From JBMTVN01 sp046047235 (GTDB taxonomy: Bacteria; Verrucomicrobiota; Verrucomicrobiia; Limisphaerales; JAHDYP01), in the NCBI GenBank assembly GCA_046047235.1, contig JBJOII010000030.1, positions 1-36,643 of the forward strand: 36,643 nucleotides of DNA, read 5' to 3'. The position numbers were made by a program, and so were the translations under genes. Position 1 is the first letter of the stretch. The number at the start of each line of letters is the position of its first letter. The notes under the pieces were generated by a model, which was not told where the DNA came from, ran no database searches, and was given only the letters and a program-made list of their open reading frames with translations. Shown here piece after piece: positions 1 through 9,120 of this stretch.

Positions 1-32
1 GGATACCGGATATCCTCGTGAGTGACCGAAGA

Positions 33-107
33 CCCGCTCCGCCCTCCGCGCTTCCCGCTTGCCGCTTTGCGCTTTGCCCTCCGCCCTCTGCGCTCCGCGC
101 TTCGCCC

Positions 108-130
<23 letters not shown>
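33..130. repeat. Low-complexity degenerate repeat at the 3' end of the OYE gene
   Basis: The plus strand is almost free of A for about 95 bases. It is built from degenerate 8-10 base units resembling CGCTTTGC, CGCTTCGC and CCCTCCGC. It begins outside the oxidoreductase gene and runs over its stop codon into the last codons, so the final residues of that protein (about K-A-G-N-A-K-R) are encoded in repeat-like sequence. It could be a slippage-prone tandem repeat or part of a dispersed intergenic family. Nothing in it looks like a gene. Confidence 0.6.
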
Positions 131-1586
<1,456 letters not shown>

Positions 1587-1627
1587 ACACTCAGAAGAAT
1601 CTGGTTTCAGGCTCAAGGCTCCGGGGC

Positions 1628-3043
1628 TCAATCGGTCTTCTTGTCATCAAAAAATACGAGGCGCGGCTTCTTCTCCGCCTCCCGCTGAATCAGCAGCGCG
1701 AGTTCGCGAGCATGGTAATCCCCCCACATCGAACTCTCGCCGTTCGGGATCTTCTGCCCCCTCGCGATATGATCCCAGCCGTTGGGACGATGATACACGG
1801 AGTGCAGGATCAAACCCTGGTGCGACGGATCGACGCTCAAGTAGGGTTGGCTGAGAAGTGTCCTCGCAACCGTCAGCCCGGCTTGCCGATACTTTGAAGC
1901 CTTTCGACAACCGGCCCTGGATTTGTCGTGTTGCCCAACCCAATGTCCCAGCCGGAGCAGGCCCTGGGCAGCGATGGCCGCTGCGGAGCTATCGACCGGT
2001 TCCCAGTCATTGTAGGGATCAGAAGCCTGGTCGAGATAGCCCCCCAGATGATGCAGACCGGGCGCGCCGGTATCCCACATGGGAATGCCATCTGTGCAGG
2101 TGTTTTCGAGATAGAAGTCCGCAGCGGCAGACGCGGCCTCGAGCATGGTCTTTGTAAGTCGCGTTCGGGTGGCCACACCTCCCAACGGCGTGAAATCCCG
2201 GGCGCTGAGCACGTCGAAAAACTCCAGTTCCTCAGCAAAACCCAGCAACGCCCAAGCCAGTCCGCGCGTCCAGGTGCTGAACGGCGAGTAGCCCTGCTGC
2301 GAATTCGGACAACGGTAACTGCCATCGTTCAGATTAAAAATGCACTCGTGCGCCGTACGCCCCCTCAGGTCATAGGCATCCCGCCCCTTCCCATAGAACA
2401 CACTATACGTCGCAGTCGCTTCGGCATGTTGCAGCACCCGGCCAAGGAGGGAAATCTTGCGGTCGCGTTCGCCCAGCAGGACATGACCAAGCTGGTGCGC
2501 CACGGCCAGCGCCCGCAGCGACCGGATCGTATCCACGAAGAGCGAGTGTGGACCGTTGAAGGAGTAAATGTAACCCGCACCGTCGGGAAGATCAGTCCAG
2601 CGTGCAGCCTGCACCGCGCCGGAAACCTTGAGCGCGATCTCACAGGCAGCGAGGTCGGATTCGCCACGCGGCACACGTCCTTCGAGAATCAGCCGACGCA
2701 AGTTGCCGTAGGTTGAGACGTTGTTGAAGCCGTGGTCATGCACGCCAATGTGCGAAACGTGCGAGGCCATCAACCGCAGGGTCCGCTCGCGGCCGATCTT
2801 CAAGAAACGCTTGTCCCCGGTCGCATCGTATTGCAGCAGGAGCGAGCCGAACTGAAACCCCTGTGTCCATTCCGTCCATCCCCGGGAAGTATACTTCCCC
2901 GCTGCGGTGAACACCGGGGCACCCTTGGAAGCACGCCAACTGTCCTCAATAGAGAGAAGTTTCGCAGCCGAGAGATCCAGCATCCGGCTGATCGCCGGCA
3001 TCAGGTCAGCCGGCCTCAGGTTGGAATCAATACGTATCGCCAT
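1628..3043 (-). CDS. GH88-like unsaturated glucuronyl hydrolase
   Basis: 471 residues, resembling glycoside hydrolase family 88, alpha/alpha-barrel enzymes that hydrate the 4,5-unsaturated uronic acid left at oligosaccharide ends by polysaccharide lyases. Seen: H-D-H-G-F at 102-106, whose Asp103 matches the first conserved Asp of the family; Asp171 in S-L-F-V-D-T-I-R-S-L, matching the second; and S-P-F-S-T-W-T-R-G-L-A-W, the W-x-R-G-x-A-W segment typical of GH88/GH105. No signal peptide is visible, so it probably acts in the cytoplasm on imported oligosaccharides. It lies 46 bp downstream of the dehydrogenase gene and just before the OYE gene, on the same strand. GH105 is an alternative, but the H-D-x-G-F motif favours GH88. 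Confidence 0.85.
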   Translation of the reverse strand: MAIRIDSNLRPADLMPAISRMLDLSAAKLLSIEDSWRASKGAPVFTAAGKYTSRGWTEWTQGFQFGSLLLQYDATGDKRFLKIGRERTLRLMASHVSHIGVHDHGFNNVSTYGNLRRLILEGRVPRGESDLAACEIALKVSGAVQAARWTDLPDGAGYIYSFNGPHSLFVDTIRSLRALAVAHQLGHVLLGERDRKISLLGRVLQHAEATATYSVFYGKGRDAYDLRGRTAHECIFNLNDGSYRCPNSQQGYSPFSTWTRGLAWALLGFAEELEFFDVLSARDFTPLGGVATRTRLTKTMLEAASAAADFYLENTCTDGIPMWDTGAPGLHHLGGYLDQASDPYNDWEPVDSSAAAIAAQGLLRLGHWVGQHDKSRAGCRKASKYRQAGLTVARTLLSQPYLSVDPSHQGLILHSVYHRPNGWDHIARGQKIPNGESSMWGDYHARELALLIQREAEKKPRLVFFDDKKTD

Positions 3044-3089
3044 GACAAAAATCGAATTCAGTGATCAGACGCAGTTCACAATCCCCCGC

Positions 3090-3893
3090 TTAAAGAGTTC
3101 TCAGATGAAACCCTCCGTCGACGTTGATGACCTCTCCGGTGCTGAACGGCAGAAGATCCTGGGCAATGGCCGAGACCGCCCGCCCCACATCCTCAGTAGT
3201 CCCCCAGCGCCGAATTGGCGTCAGCCCATCAGCGATGAGCCGGTCATATTTCTCCTTCACCGGCCCTGTCATGTCCGTGGCAATCACTCCGGGCCGGATC
3301 TCAAACACCCCGATCCCATGCTCTGCCATCCGCGCAGCAAACAGTGCCGTCAACATCGCAATGCCAGCCTTGGAAACACAATACTCCCCCCGGTTCACCG
3401 AAGCGGTATAGGCACTGATCGATGATACAAAGATGATTTTTCGATGCCGTCGACCCGGGGAGGCACCCGCCTCCGCCGCCCCCTGCTCCATCATCCACCT
3501 CGCCGCCGCCTGCGTCAGAAAGAACGGCCCCTTCAGGTTGATGTCCAGCAGGGCATCAAAACTATCCTCGGAAGTCTCAAGCAAATCCGCCCTCACCTTG
3601 GGCGCAATCCCGGCATTGTTCACCAGCAAATCAAGACGACCGAACGCTTCGCGCACCGCAGCAAGCAACCGATCACGACCAGCGGCTTCTCCAATGTTGG
3701 CAGCACAGGCCTCCACACGAATCACCTTCCCCATTGCCTCAGCAGCCGCCGAACAATCCGCCGCAGCCCGCGACGCCGCCTCGTGGTTGCCCGCATAGTT
3801 GAGCATCAAGTCATGGCCTAAACCGGCTAATGCCAGCGCAATGCCACGCCCAATCCCGCGGGACGCTCCCGTAATCAAGGCAACCGGATTCAT
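3090..3893 (-). CDS. Short-chain dehydrogenase/reductase (3-ketoacyl-ACP reductase-like)
   Basis: Classical SDR of 267 residues. Seen: the cofactor loop T-G-A-S-R-G-I-G at 8-15, N-N-A-G at 92-95, the structural Asn at 119, catalytic Ser158, and Tyr171/Lys175 in Y-C-V-S-K. The C-terminal G-E-V-I-N-V-D-G-G is typical of the FabG-like group. The ATG at 3893 sits four residues before the first beta-strand and was preferred to an upstream in-frame extension of 21 residues without family character. It is first in the operon with the GH88 and OYE genes, so the substrate is more likely a sugar or uronate intermediate than a fatty acyl chain. That is inference from context. Confidence 0.9.
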   Translation of the reverse strand: MNPVALITGASRGIGRGIALALAGLGHDLMLNYAGNHEAASRAAADCSAAAEAMGKVIRVEACAANIGEAAGRDRLLAAVREAFGRLDLLVNNAGIAPKVRADLLETSEDSFDALLDINLKGPFFLTQAAARWMMEQGAAEAGASPGRRHRKIIFVSSISAYTASVNRGEYCVSKAGIAMLTALFAARMAEHGIGVFEIRPGVIATDMTGPVKEKYDRLIADGLTPIRRWGTTEDVGRAVSAIAQDLLPFSTGEVINVDGGFHLRTL

Positions 3894-4051
3894 GCCCGCG
3901 AAGGCTAAAGCGCAGCCCCTCCCGCGAAAAGGGTTTTCGCCGCGACAAGCCCACACCCTTGCGTTTCTTCCGGTCCGGGGTTCGCGCCGGAATTCCCGGT
4001 TCTCCCCGCAGGACTATTGAAGCTGCTCGTGGGAGCGGATATGTTCCGCCC
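3894..4051. promoter_or_regulatory. Divergent intergenic region between SDR operon and FmdB gene
   Basis: 158 bp between two divergent start codons, so promoters for both the sugar operon and the zinc-ribbon gene should lie here. A small perfect hairpin, GAAAA-ggg-TTTTC, is visible near 3925. No clear sigma-70 boxes could be assigned. Confidence 0.35.
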
Positions 4052-4291
4052 ATGCCAATTTACGAATTTGCCTGTGACAAGTGCGGCAAGGACAGCGAGA
4101 TCCTGGTGCGATCCAGCGACTGGAAAGGCACGAAATGCCCCCATTGCGGATCCACGCGTCTGGAGAAGAAATTGTCGGTCTTCGCCTCCAGCGGGAGCAG
4201 CGAGGCGAGCATGGGCGGCAGCTGTGCCATGCCGAGCGGAGGCGGTGGGGGCGGTTGCTGTGGTGGAGCCTGCCACGGTCATCGGAATTAG
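4052..4291 (+). CDS. FmdB/regulatory-type zinc ribbon protein
   Basis: Small protein of 79 residues starting M-P-I-Y-E-F-A-C-D-K-C-G, the hallmark opening of the FmdB zinc-ribbon family (CxxCG_CxxC_SSSS type). The second zinc-binding pair is C-P-H-C-G about 20 residues later, followed by L-E-K-K-L-S-V-F-A-S-S. The tail is unusual: seven glycines run into C-C-G-G-A-C-H-G-H, adding cysteines and histidines that could bind metal. FmdB proteins are widespread, often encoded alone, and have no agreed function. The ATG at 4052 fits the family start exactly. Confidence 0.88.
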   Translation: MPIYEFACDKCGKDSEILVRSSDWKGTKCPHCGSTRLEKKLSVFASSGSSEASMGGSCAMPSGGGGGGCCGGACHGHRN

Positions 4292-4417
4292 CCAGGGACC
4301 CCAGGTTCGCCGCCTTGTGCGGGGACCCGCAAGCAGCTCGCGGATGGCTTTCCCCCTCCTCTCTGCCTAATCAGTGCGGGCAAGCACATTGCTCCCAGGC
4401 AGAAACCACCTCATCCA

Positions 4418-4480
4418 GTGTGTCCCTGCCACACACGGCGCTGTCCAGCGGGGGACAGCTGGAACCAAAGCTGGGACCAA
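4418..4480. repeat. Two adjacent hairpins and a 12-bp tandem duplication between convergent genes
   Basis: The 217 bp between the convergent FmdB and HAD genes hold a GTGTG/CACAC hairpin (4418-4434, 7-base loop) and a perfect 7-bp stem GCTGTCC/GGACAGC (4440-4459, 6-base loop). A 12-base tandem duplication with one mismatch follows (4457-4468 and 4469-4480). There is no T-run, so a classical intrinsic terminator is not shown, but a bidirectional transcription end is plausible. Confidence 0.4.
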
Positions 4481-4508
4481 AACCCAACCGAATGTGGCGG
4501 ACGAGGCC

Positions 4509-5315
4509 CTAACAGCAAATCGACTGCAGATCAGCAGCCTCAAGCGTTGGCACCAACCAGTCGGGTTTGCTGGCCCGCAACTCGTCTTCCTTGGCTCCAC
4601 CAGTAGCCACAGCTAAAACCCGGGCCCCAATAGCCCGACCGCATTCGACGTCACGCGGCGTGTCACCAATCACCAGCACCTCCTCCGGGTGCAACGTCTC
4701 TCCGAGCAGGGCCCGACCACGCTCCAGCGCGATGGCCGCAATCTGGTTGCGGTCCTCATGATCATCACCGAAGGCCCCCATGCTAAAGGTGTCCCACAGC
4801 CCAAAATGCCGGAGCTTGATCTCCGCTCCCAACCGAATGTTCCCGGTTAGCAGTCCGATGGACGGCGGCTGTGACAACGAACGCAGGCCATCGAGAAAGC
4901 CATGCACTCCAGCACAAGGGCCACCCTTCCCGGACTCCGTCAGCAGGTGATCCAGCCAGAAAATGTAGGAGTCGAAAAAGCGGATGACGTTCTGTTCAGA
5001 ATGCTCAATGTCGGCATGATGGAATACTTCCCGCACTAGCGAAGGGTCTGTGCGCCCTCCGAAACGCATCCGGTGCGATACGTCCGGACACTGGAACTCA
5101 AACTCCAGAGTGCGACCGAAGGCCTGCACCCCGACACCATGGGTGTGGATTAGGGTGCCGTCGATGTCGAACAGCGCGAGGCGGATGCGCCGACCGTTGG
5201 TGCGACCGGTTTTACCTTTGGCACCGATGGCGTGCCTAGGTTGCCTGAGCACTCCCGATCCGGCCGGGCCGGTGTTTCGGGTAGATGACAATGAAACAGA
5301 CTTTGATTTCGGCAC
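4509..5315 (-). CDS. HAD-superfamily hydrolase (phosphoglycolate phosphatase-like)
   Basis: 268 residues. The HAD core is complete: D-I-D-G-T at 50-54 (motif I), L-L-T-G-N with the motif II Thr, a Lys in E-I-K-L-R-H-F-G-L (motif III), and V-I-G-D-T-P-R-D-V-E-C-G (motif IV). The helical cap between motifs I and II places it with the phosphoglycolate phosphatase/beta-phosphoglucomutase-like group. The first ~43 residues are a basic, low-complexity extension not expected in the family. The GTG start at 5315 is preceded by AGGAG with a short 4-base spacer, which supports it. A start closer to the core would have to use another non-ATG codon. The ferritin gene ends 11 bp upstream on the same strand, so the two are probably co-transcribed. 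The true substrate is unknown. Confidence 0.87.
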   Translation of the reverse strand: MPKSKSVSLSSTRNTGPAGSGVLRQPRHAIGAKGKTGRTNGRRIRLALFDIDGTLIHTHGVGVQAFGRTLEFEFQCPDVSHRMRFGGRTDPSLVREVFHHADIEHSEQNVIRFFDSYIFWLDHLLTESGKGGPCAGVHGFLDGLRSLSQPPSIGLLTGNIRLGAEIKLRHFGLWDTFSMGAFGDDHEDRNQIAAIALERGRALLGETLHPEEVLVIGDTPRDVECGRAIGARVLAVATGGAKEDELRASKPDWLVPTLEAADLQSICC

Positions 5316-5319
5316 AACT

Positions 5320-5324
5320 CTCCT
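5320..5324 (-). promoter_or_regulatory. Shine-Dalgarno AGGAG for the HAD gene GTG start
   Basis: AGGAG on the minus strand, four bases before the GTG at 5315 and downstream of the ferritin stop codon. It supports the GTG start and the long N-terminal extension, although the spacer is tight. Confidence 0.5.
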
Positions 5325-5326
5325 GA

Positions 5327-5854
5327 TTACCCTTGGGCCCCGCCGGCATCCACTCCGTCCTCGCGGAGAGCTGCCCCATTCCGGGCCACGTATTCCTCGA
5401 CAAACAGCAGGTTATCCCCTGCCCGCTTGGCAACTTTCACCAAGGTATCCATGGTAGATACCTCCTCCAATTGTTCTTTCAGGAACCAGTTCAGAAAATT
5501 CTGGGTGACATAATCCTCTTCCTTGGCGGCCAGGGCATAGATCCCGTTGATCTGGCGGGTCACCTCGTGTTCCCAGTCCACCGCAAGCTTGAGTGCCTCC
5601 AGGATATTCTTGAACGAGCACTTTGGAGCTGGAATCGCCGGGATCTCAACGTGCCCCCCGGAGTCCAAAACGAACTTGTTGAACTTCAGGGCATGGGCGC
5701 GTTCCTCATCGGACTGGGCCGAAAAAAACTTGGCCAACTCCAACAACCCCTCGTCCGAAAAGTAGTTGGCGATGGCCACATACTGCAACGAGGCGCCAAA
5801 TTCGTTGCCGATTTGCTGGTTGAGTAACTTGACGGTTTTTTTGCTGATAAGCAT
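5327..5854 (-). CDS. Non-heme bacterial ferritin (FtnA-like)
   Basis: Iron-storage ferritin of 175 residues, a four-helix bundle that should assemble into a cytoplasmic shell. Ferroxidase-type residues are seen: Glu18 in G-N-E-F-G-A-S-L-Q-Y, the E-x-x-H pair in D-E-E-R-A-H (51 and 54), Glu in D-W-E-H-E-V-T-R (95-97), and E-Q-L-E-E (127-131) after W-F-L-K. The last ~15 residues (A-L-R-E-D-G-V-D-A-G-G-A-Q-G) form a short tail. The ATG at 5854 gives the usual M-L-I-S-K-K-T-V-K-L-L start; longer in-frame versions add unrelated sequence. A GATAAT box at 5909-5914 (minus strand) could be its -10 element. The partner gene downstream encodes a HAD phosphatase. Confidence 0.92.
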   Translation of the reverse strand: MLISKKTVKLLNQQIGNEFGASLQYVAIANYFSDEGLLELAKFFSAQSDEERAHALKFNKFVLDSGGHVEIPAIPAPKCSFKNILEALKLAVDWEHEVTRQINGIYALAAKEEDYVTQNFLNWFLKEQLEEVSTMDTLVKVAKRAGDNLLFVEEYVARNGAALREDGVDAGGAQG

Positions 5855-6080
5855 GGCTGTTTTGTTTGGATCGATCCTCCAGGAATACGCACCGGCGAAC
5901 CCCGCCAAATTATCCTCTGCCCTGACCTTCCGCAAGTGGGTCCCTTAGAAATCAGCAAATATCCCCAGCATCCCCGAAAGCCACGGGGATTGCGCTGCGC
6001 CAAACCCCTTAGCGCTTCGCTCCTGGCCGGTCCATTTTTCGATTTGTCGGAGCCGGGTCCCCAGAGCAATATCCGCTTCC
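5855..6080. promoter_or_regulatory. Divergent promoter region between ferritin and Gfo/Idh/MocA gene
   Basis: 226 bp between divergent starts. On the minus strand a GATAAT hexamer (5909-5914) lies ~55 bp before the ferritin ATG, with a weak TTGCGG 15 bases further upstream. A perfect 7-bp stem ATCCCCG/CGGGGAT with a 7-base loop (5970-5990) lies nearer the oxidoreductase gene. No iron-box consensus was recognised by eye. Confidence 0.35.
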
Positions 6081-7307
6081 ATGAAGACCCCCTCGGCCGA
6101 TTCCCAGCCCCTGAACCGTCGCCAATTTCTGGCCAGCACCGGCACGGCAACCCTCGCTCTTACCGGGCTCGCGCCTGGAATGATCCTGGGAGCGGCACCG
6201 GACAAGGTGCGGTTCGGCCTGATCGGCTGCGGCGGCCGGGGCCGGTGGATCGGCAGACTGTTTCTCAATCATGGCGGATACACCTGCGGGGCGGTCCATG
6301 ACTATTTCCAGGATCGCGCGGACGCAGCCGGATCAGACCTGAACGTCGAGGAGGGCAAACGGTTCACCGGTCTAAGAGGCTACCACAAGCTACTGGAGCA
6401 GGATCTGGATGCCGTGGTGATCATCAGTCCGCCGTACTTCCACCCGGAGCAGGCGGCAGCCGCGGTGGCGGCCGGCAAGCACGTATATCTGGCCAAACCC
6501 CTCGCGGTGGATGTACCCGGCTGTCTGTCGATTGAGGATTCGGGCAAGACAGCTACCGACAGGAACCAGGTGTTCCTGGTGGATTTCCAGACCCGGGCCA
6601 TGCCGGACTACCAGACCGCAGTGCAGCATGTGCACAACGGGATGATCGGAAAGCTGGGCCTGACTGAGGCGACATACCATTGCGGCAACACCTTTGACAG
6701 CGCCAACGCGATGCTGAGCAAGGATCCAAAGAACCCAGAGCTGCTGATGCGAGCCTGGGGATTGGATGCAACGCTCTCCGGTGATGTGATTACCGAACAG
6801 AACATCCACGCGCTGGATGTGGCGTCCTGGATACTAAAAACGGAGCCCGTCAAAGCCTACGGCACGTGCGCCCACACACGAGGTTTTGCCGGCACCTGCC
6901 ATGACACCTGGTGCGTGGTGTTCTATTATCCGAACGACGCCCTGTGCAGCTTCAACTCCAAGCAGTTTGGCCATGGTTACGATGACATCCTCTGCCGGGC
7001 TTACGGCACCAAGGGCACGATCGAGACCCATTACGGCGGCAAGATCTCAGTCCGGGCCAACGACGACGGCTTCAATGGAAACTCCCCGAACATCTATGAG
7101 CAGGGTGCGGTGAACAACATTGCCTCCTTCCATCAAGCCATCGCTGCCGGGGACTACTCCAACGCCACGGTGCCCGAGAGCGTGCGCAGCAACCTGGTCA
7201 CGATTCTGGGACGCACCGCAGCTTACCGGAACACCGAGGTTACCTGGGCGGATGTGCTCCGCAAACGCGAGAAGCTGGAATTCGATCTGAGCGGCCTCAA
7301 GGCCTGA
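6081..7307 (+). CDS. Tat-exported Gfo/Idh/MocA family oxidoreductase
   Basis: 408 residues. The twin-arginine signal N-R-R-Q-F-L-A-S (12-19) and a hydrophobic stretch ending near residue 38 predict folded export with bound NAD(P). The Rossmann loop I-G-C-G-G-R-G is at 48-54. The usual E-K-P catalytic-lysine motif appears as A-K-P (138-140, in H-V-Y-L-A-K-P-L-A-V-D), so the lysine is kept but the preceding Glu is not. The second domain has T-E-Q-N-I-H-A-L-D-V with His243, typical of the sugar-dehydrogenase branch. Such periplasmic oxidoreductases are very common in Planctomycetes and Verrucomicrobia and are thought to act on sugars or glycosides. It is transcribed alone, divergent from ferritin and convergent with the lipoprotein gene. 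Confidence 0.9.
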   Translation: MKTPSADSQPLNRRQFLASTGTATLALTGLAPGMILGAAPDKVRFGLIGCGGRGRWIGRLFLNHGGYTCGAVHDYFQDRADAAGSDLNVEEGKRFTGLRGYHKLLEQDLDAVVIISPPYFHPEQAAAAVAAGKHVYLAKPLAVDVPGCLSIEDSGKTATDRNQVFLVDFQTRAMPDYQTAVQHVHNGMIGKLGLTEATYHCGNTFDSANAMLSKDPKNPELLMRAWGLDATLSGDVITEQNIHALDVASWILKTEPVKAYGTCAHTRGFAGTCHDTWCVVFYYPNDALCSFNSKQFGHGYDDILCRAYGTKGTIETHYGGKISVRANDDGFNGNSPNIYEQGAVNNIASFHQAIAAGDYSNATVPESVRSNLVTILGRTAAYRNTEVTWADVLRKREKLEFDLSGLKA

Positions 7308-7318
7308 TCCGACGCTTC

Positions 7319-7349
7319 CCTGTTGTTCCCCACCCTGGAACCCGACAGG
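7319..7349. terminator. Possible bidirectional hairpin between convergent genes
   Basis: Two nested stems, CCTGT/ACAGG outside and GTTCC/GGAAC inside, lie in the 54-bp gap between the convergent oxidoreductase and lipoprotein genes. No T-run follows on either strand, so this is a structure in the right place rather than a proven terminator. Confidence 0.35.
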
Positions 7350-7361
7350 AACGTCTCCACC

Positions 7362-7847
7362 TCAAAATCCCGGCGCGCTGTAGTTGCGCTCGGAGGGTTT
7401 CCCCAAAGTGCGGAAGCTCTCCAGCTTCCCTTCCTTGAATACCAGCTCAGCTGAGACGTAGCTGCGCACATCAAAATCGCGCCGGAGATTGCGGGCCAGG
7501 TAGCTGCCCCCATTGGGACGCGGCACATAGTAGTAGTCCCAGTAAGTATAGCTGTCGCTACTCGTTCCATGATACAGCCAGGTCGTCCGAGTGCCGTTGG
7601 CATCGCCACTGTGTAGAACCTCCGCGGGCTTGCCCCAGGCGATGTAGGCGGCGTCCTCAGACATCCCCACGGCAATCTGGCCCTCGTCCACCAGCGCCTG
7701 CTGATCCGGCGGAAGCTCAGCATAAGCCGCATGGCGCTCCGACTTCCGGGTCTCCACGGTGGACCGGGTGGCACAACCGGAGACTCCCAGCAAGGCCACG
7801 ACCAGCAAACCCGCAACCGCCGCACTCCAACGATTCATTTGAGCCAT
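7362..7847 (-). CDS. Small lipoprotein with SmpA/BamE-like segment
   Basis: 161 residues with a lipoprotein signal: M-N-R-W start region, hydrophobic core, and lipobox V-S-G-C with Cys25 as the lipidated residue. The mature protein contains G-Q-I-A-V-G-M-S-E-D-A-A-Y-I-A-W-G-K-P-A-E-V, which has the 'I-x-x-G-M-s-x-x-x-v-x-x-x-x-G-x-P' pattern of the SmpA/BamE/OmlA fold, then a Tyr-rich beta part (T-Y-W-D-Y-Y-Y-V-P-R). The fold assignment rests on that pattern alone, and no function can be given. It may start at Met4 instead. It lies 123 bp downstream of the AEC carrier gene on the same strand. Confidence 0.75.
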   Translation of the reverse strand: MAQMNRWSAAVAGLLVVALLGVSGCATRSTVETRKSERHAAYAELPPDQQALVDEGQIAVGMSEDAAYIAWGKPAEVLHSGDANGTRTTWLYHGTSSDSYTYWDYYYVPRPNGGSYLARNLRRDFDVRSYVSAELVFKEGKLESFRTLGKPSERNYSAPGF

Positions 7848-7970
7848 GCCCGCACCCTACGCGAGAACCCGTCAGCGCACAAGAGGGGTGGAGCCCCCCA
7901 GAAGACCCCATCGCCCCAGAATTGCCCACCGGAGCAAAGCGACTCGTCCGATCCGATCGATCGCCTGTCC

Positions 7971-8930
7971 TTACAGCTTCAGCCAGCTCAGCCCAACCTG
8001 TAGCCAGAGTGGAATTGTGATCAACCCTCCCAGTGAAGTGACCAGCACGACACGAACGGCTGTAGCAGGGTCACCGCCATATTGCCGGGCCACGATGATG
8101 GGAAACACTGCAGCCGGCATCGCGCTTTGCAGCAAGATCACCCGCTTGAGCTCAACGGCAGCTGGAAGAAACCGGGCCAGCAGGAGAAACAGCACGGGAA
8201 GGATACCCAGGCGGAGCACAACCGACCAAAGCATAACACGCCCCCCCTGTCGGGAGACGAAGTCGCGGGAATGGTCGGCCATAATCGCACCAATGAGGAT
8301 AACCCCCATGGGCACAGCGCATTGCCCGAGCCAGTGGATTGTATGCAGAAGAAACTCGGGGATCGGCTCCCGACCGACCGTGGCGTTGAGCACCAGCGCC
8401 GCAAGAATCGACAACACCGGCGGATTCAGCACCCGCTTCCACCCATCCCGGAAACCTCGCCCAGCCATATAGGTGAGCCCGTAAAGCCAAAGCGCCAACT
8501 CCACACCGATGTTATGCACGAACAGCACGGCAGCAGTATCCCGGTCGAACAAGCCCAGAGCCAGGGGCAGAGGAACATACCCGTAATTGTACACCGCAAC
8601 ACAGTAGACAAACGTCCGCCGAGTCGATTCAGTGCGCTGGGGTATCCAGCGTTGCACCATCCAGGCCACCGCCAGCCCCAGGGTCACAGTCCCGAAACCA
8701 ACCAGCGGCGGAAGAAAGACGTTTGCCGGGTTGGACAGCGCCTGCGACCCGATCAACGAATCCAGAATCAGGCATGGCATCAGCAGGTAGATCGCCATCC
8801 GAAGCAGGCTGGCATCAGCTTCCTCAGTCAACCAATCCATACGGCGCATCACCCACCCCGCTACAATGATGAGGAACACCGGCACTACCGCGGTCAAGAC
8901 TGTCCAGAATGCCTGCACGAACCGGAGCAT
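7971..8930 (-). CDS. AEC (auxin efflux carrier) family transporter
   Basis: Integral inner-membrane protein of 319 residues with about ten hydrophobic segments, arranged as two five-helix halves with a more polar centre around 100-110. The opening helix (W-T-V-L-T-A-V-V-P-V-F-L-I-I-V-A-G), the M-P-C-L-I-L-D-S-L motif after helix 2, and the late pattern Q-S-A-M-P-A-A-V-F-P-I-I-V-A-R-Q-Y-G-G-D match the AEC family. Members move organic anions such as malate or malonate; the substrate here cannot be read from the sequence. The 190 bp upstream, between it and the helicase gene, hold no gene. Confidence 0.88.
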   Translation of the reverse strand: MLRFVQAFWTVLTAVVPVFLIIVAGWVMRRMDWLTEEADASLLRMAIYLLMPCLILDSLIGSQALSNPANVFLPPLVGFGTVTLGLAVAWMVQRWIPQRTESTRRTFVYCVAVYNYGYVPLPLALGLFDRDTAAVLFVHNIGVELALWLYGLTYMAGRGFRDGWKRVLNPPVLSILAALVLNATVGREPIPEFLLHTIHWLGQCAVPMGVILIGAIMADHSRDFVSRQGGRVMLWSVVLRLGILPVLFLLLARFLPAAVELKRVILLQSAMPAAVFPIIVARQYGGDPATAVRVVLVTSLGGLITIPLWLQVGLSWLKL

Positions 8931-9120
8931 GCGGGCCGCCCCCCCGTGAAATCAAGGGCGGGGTTGAACGCTCCCCAGTCGACACCCTGGAACGCCTGTT
9001 CTACAGAGTCTCACCTCCAGGCCGGATCCGTAGAGTCGTTCTCGATATCTCCACCTCTGGCTTGCCGTCGCACCAAACAGTTACTTCTCAGCCCACTTCC
9101 CAGGCCTGCCAGCCGGGCAT

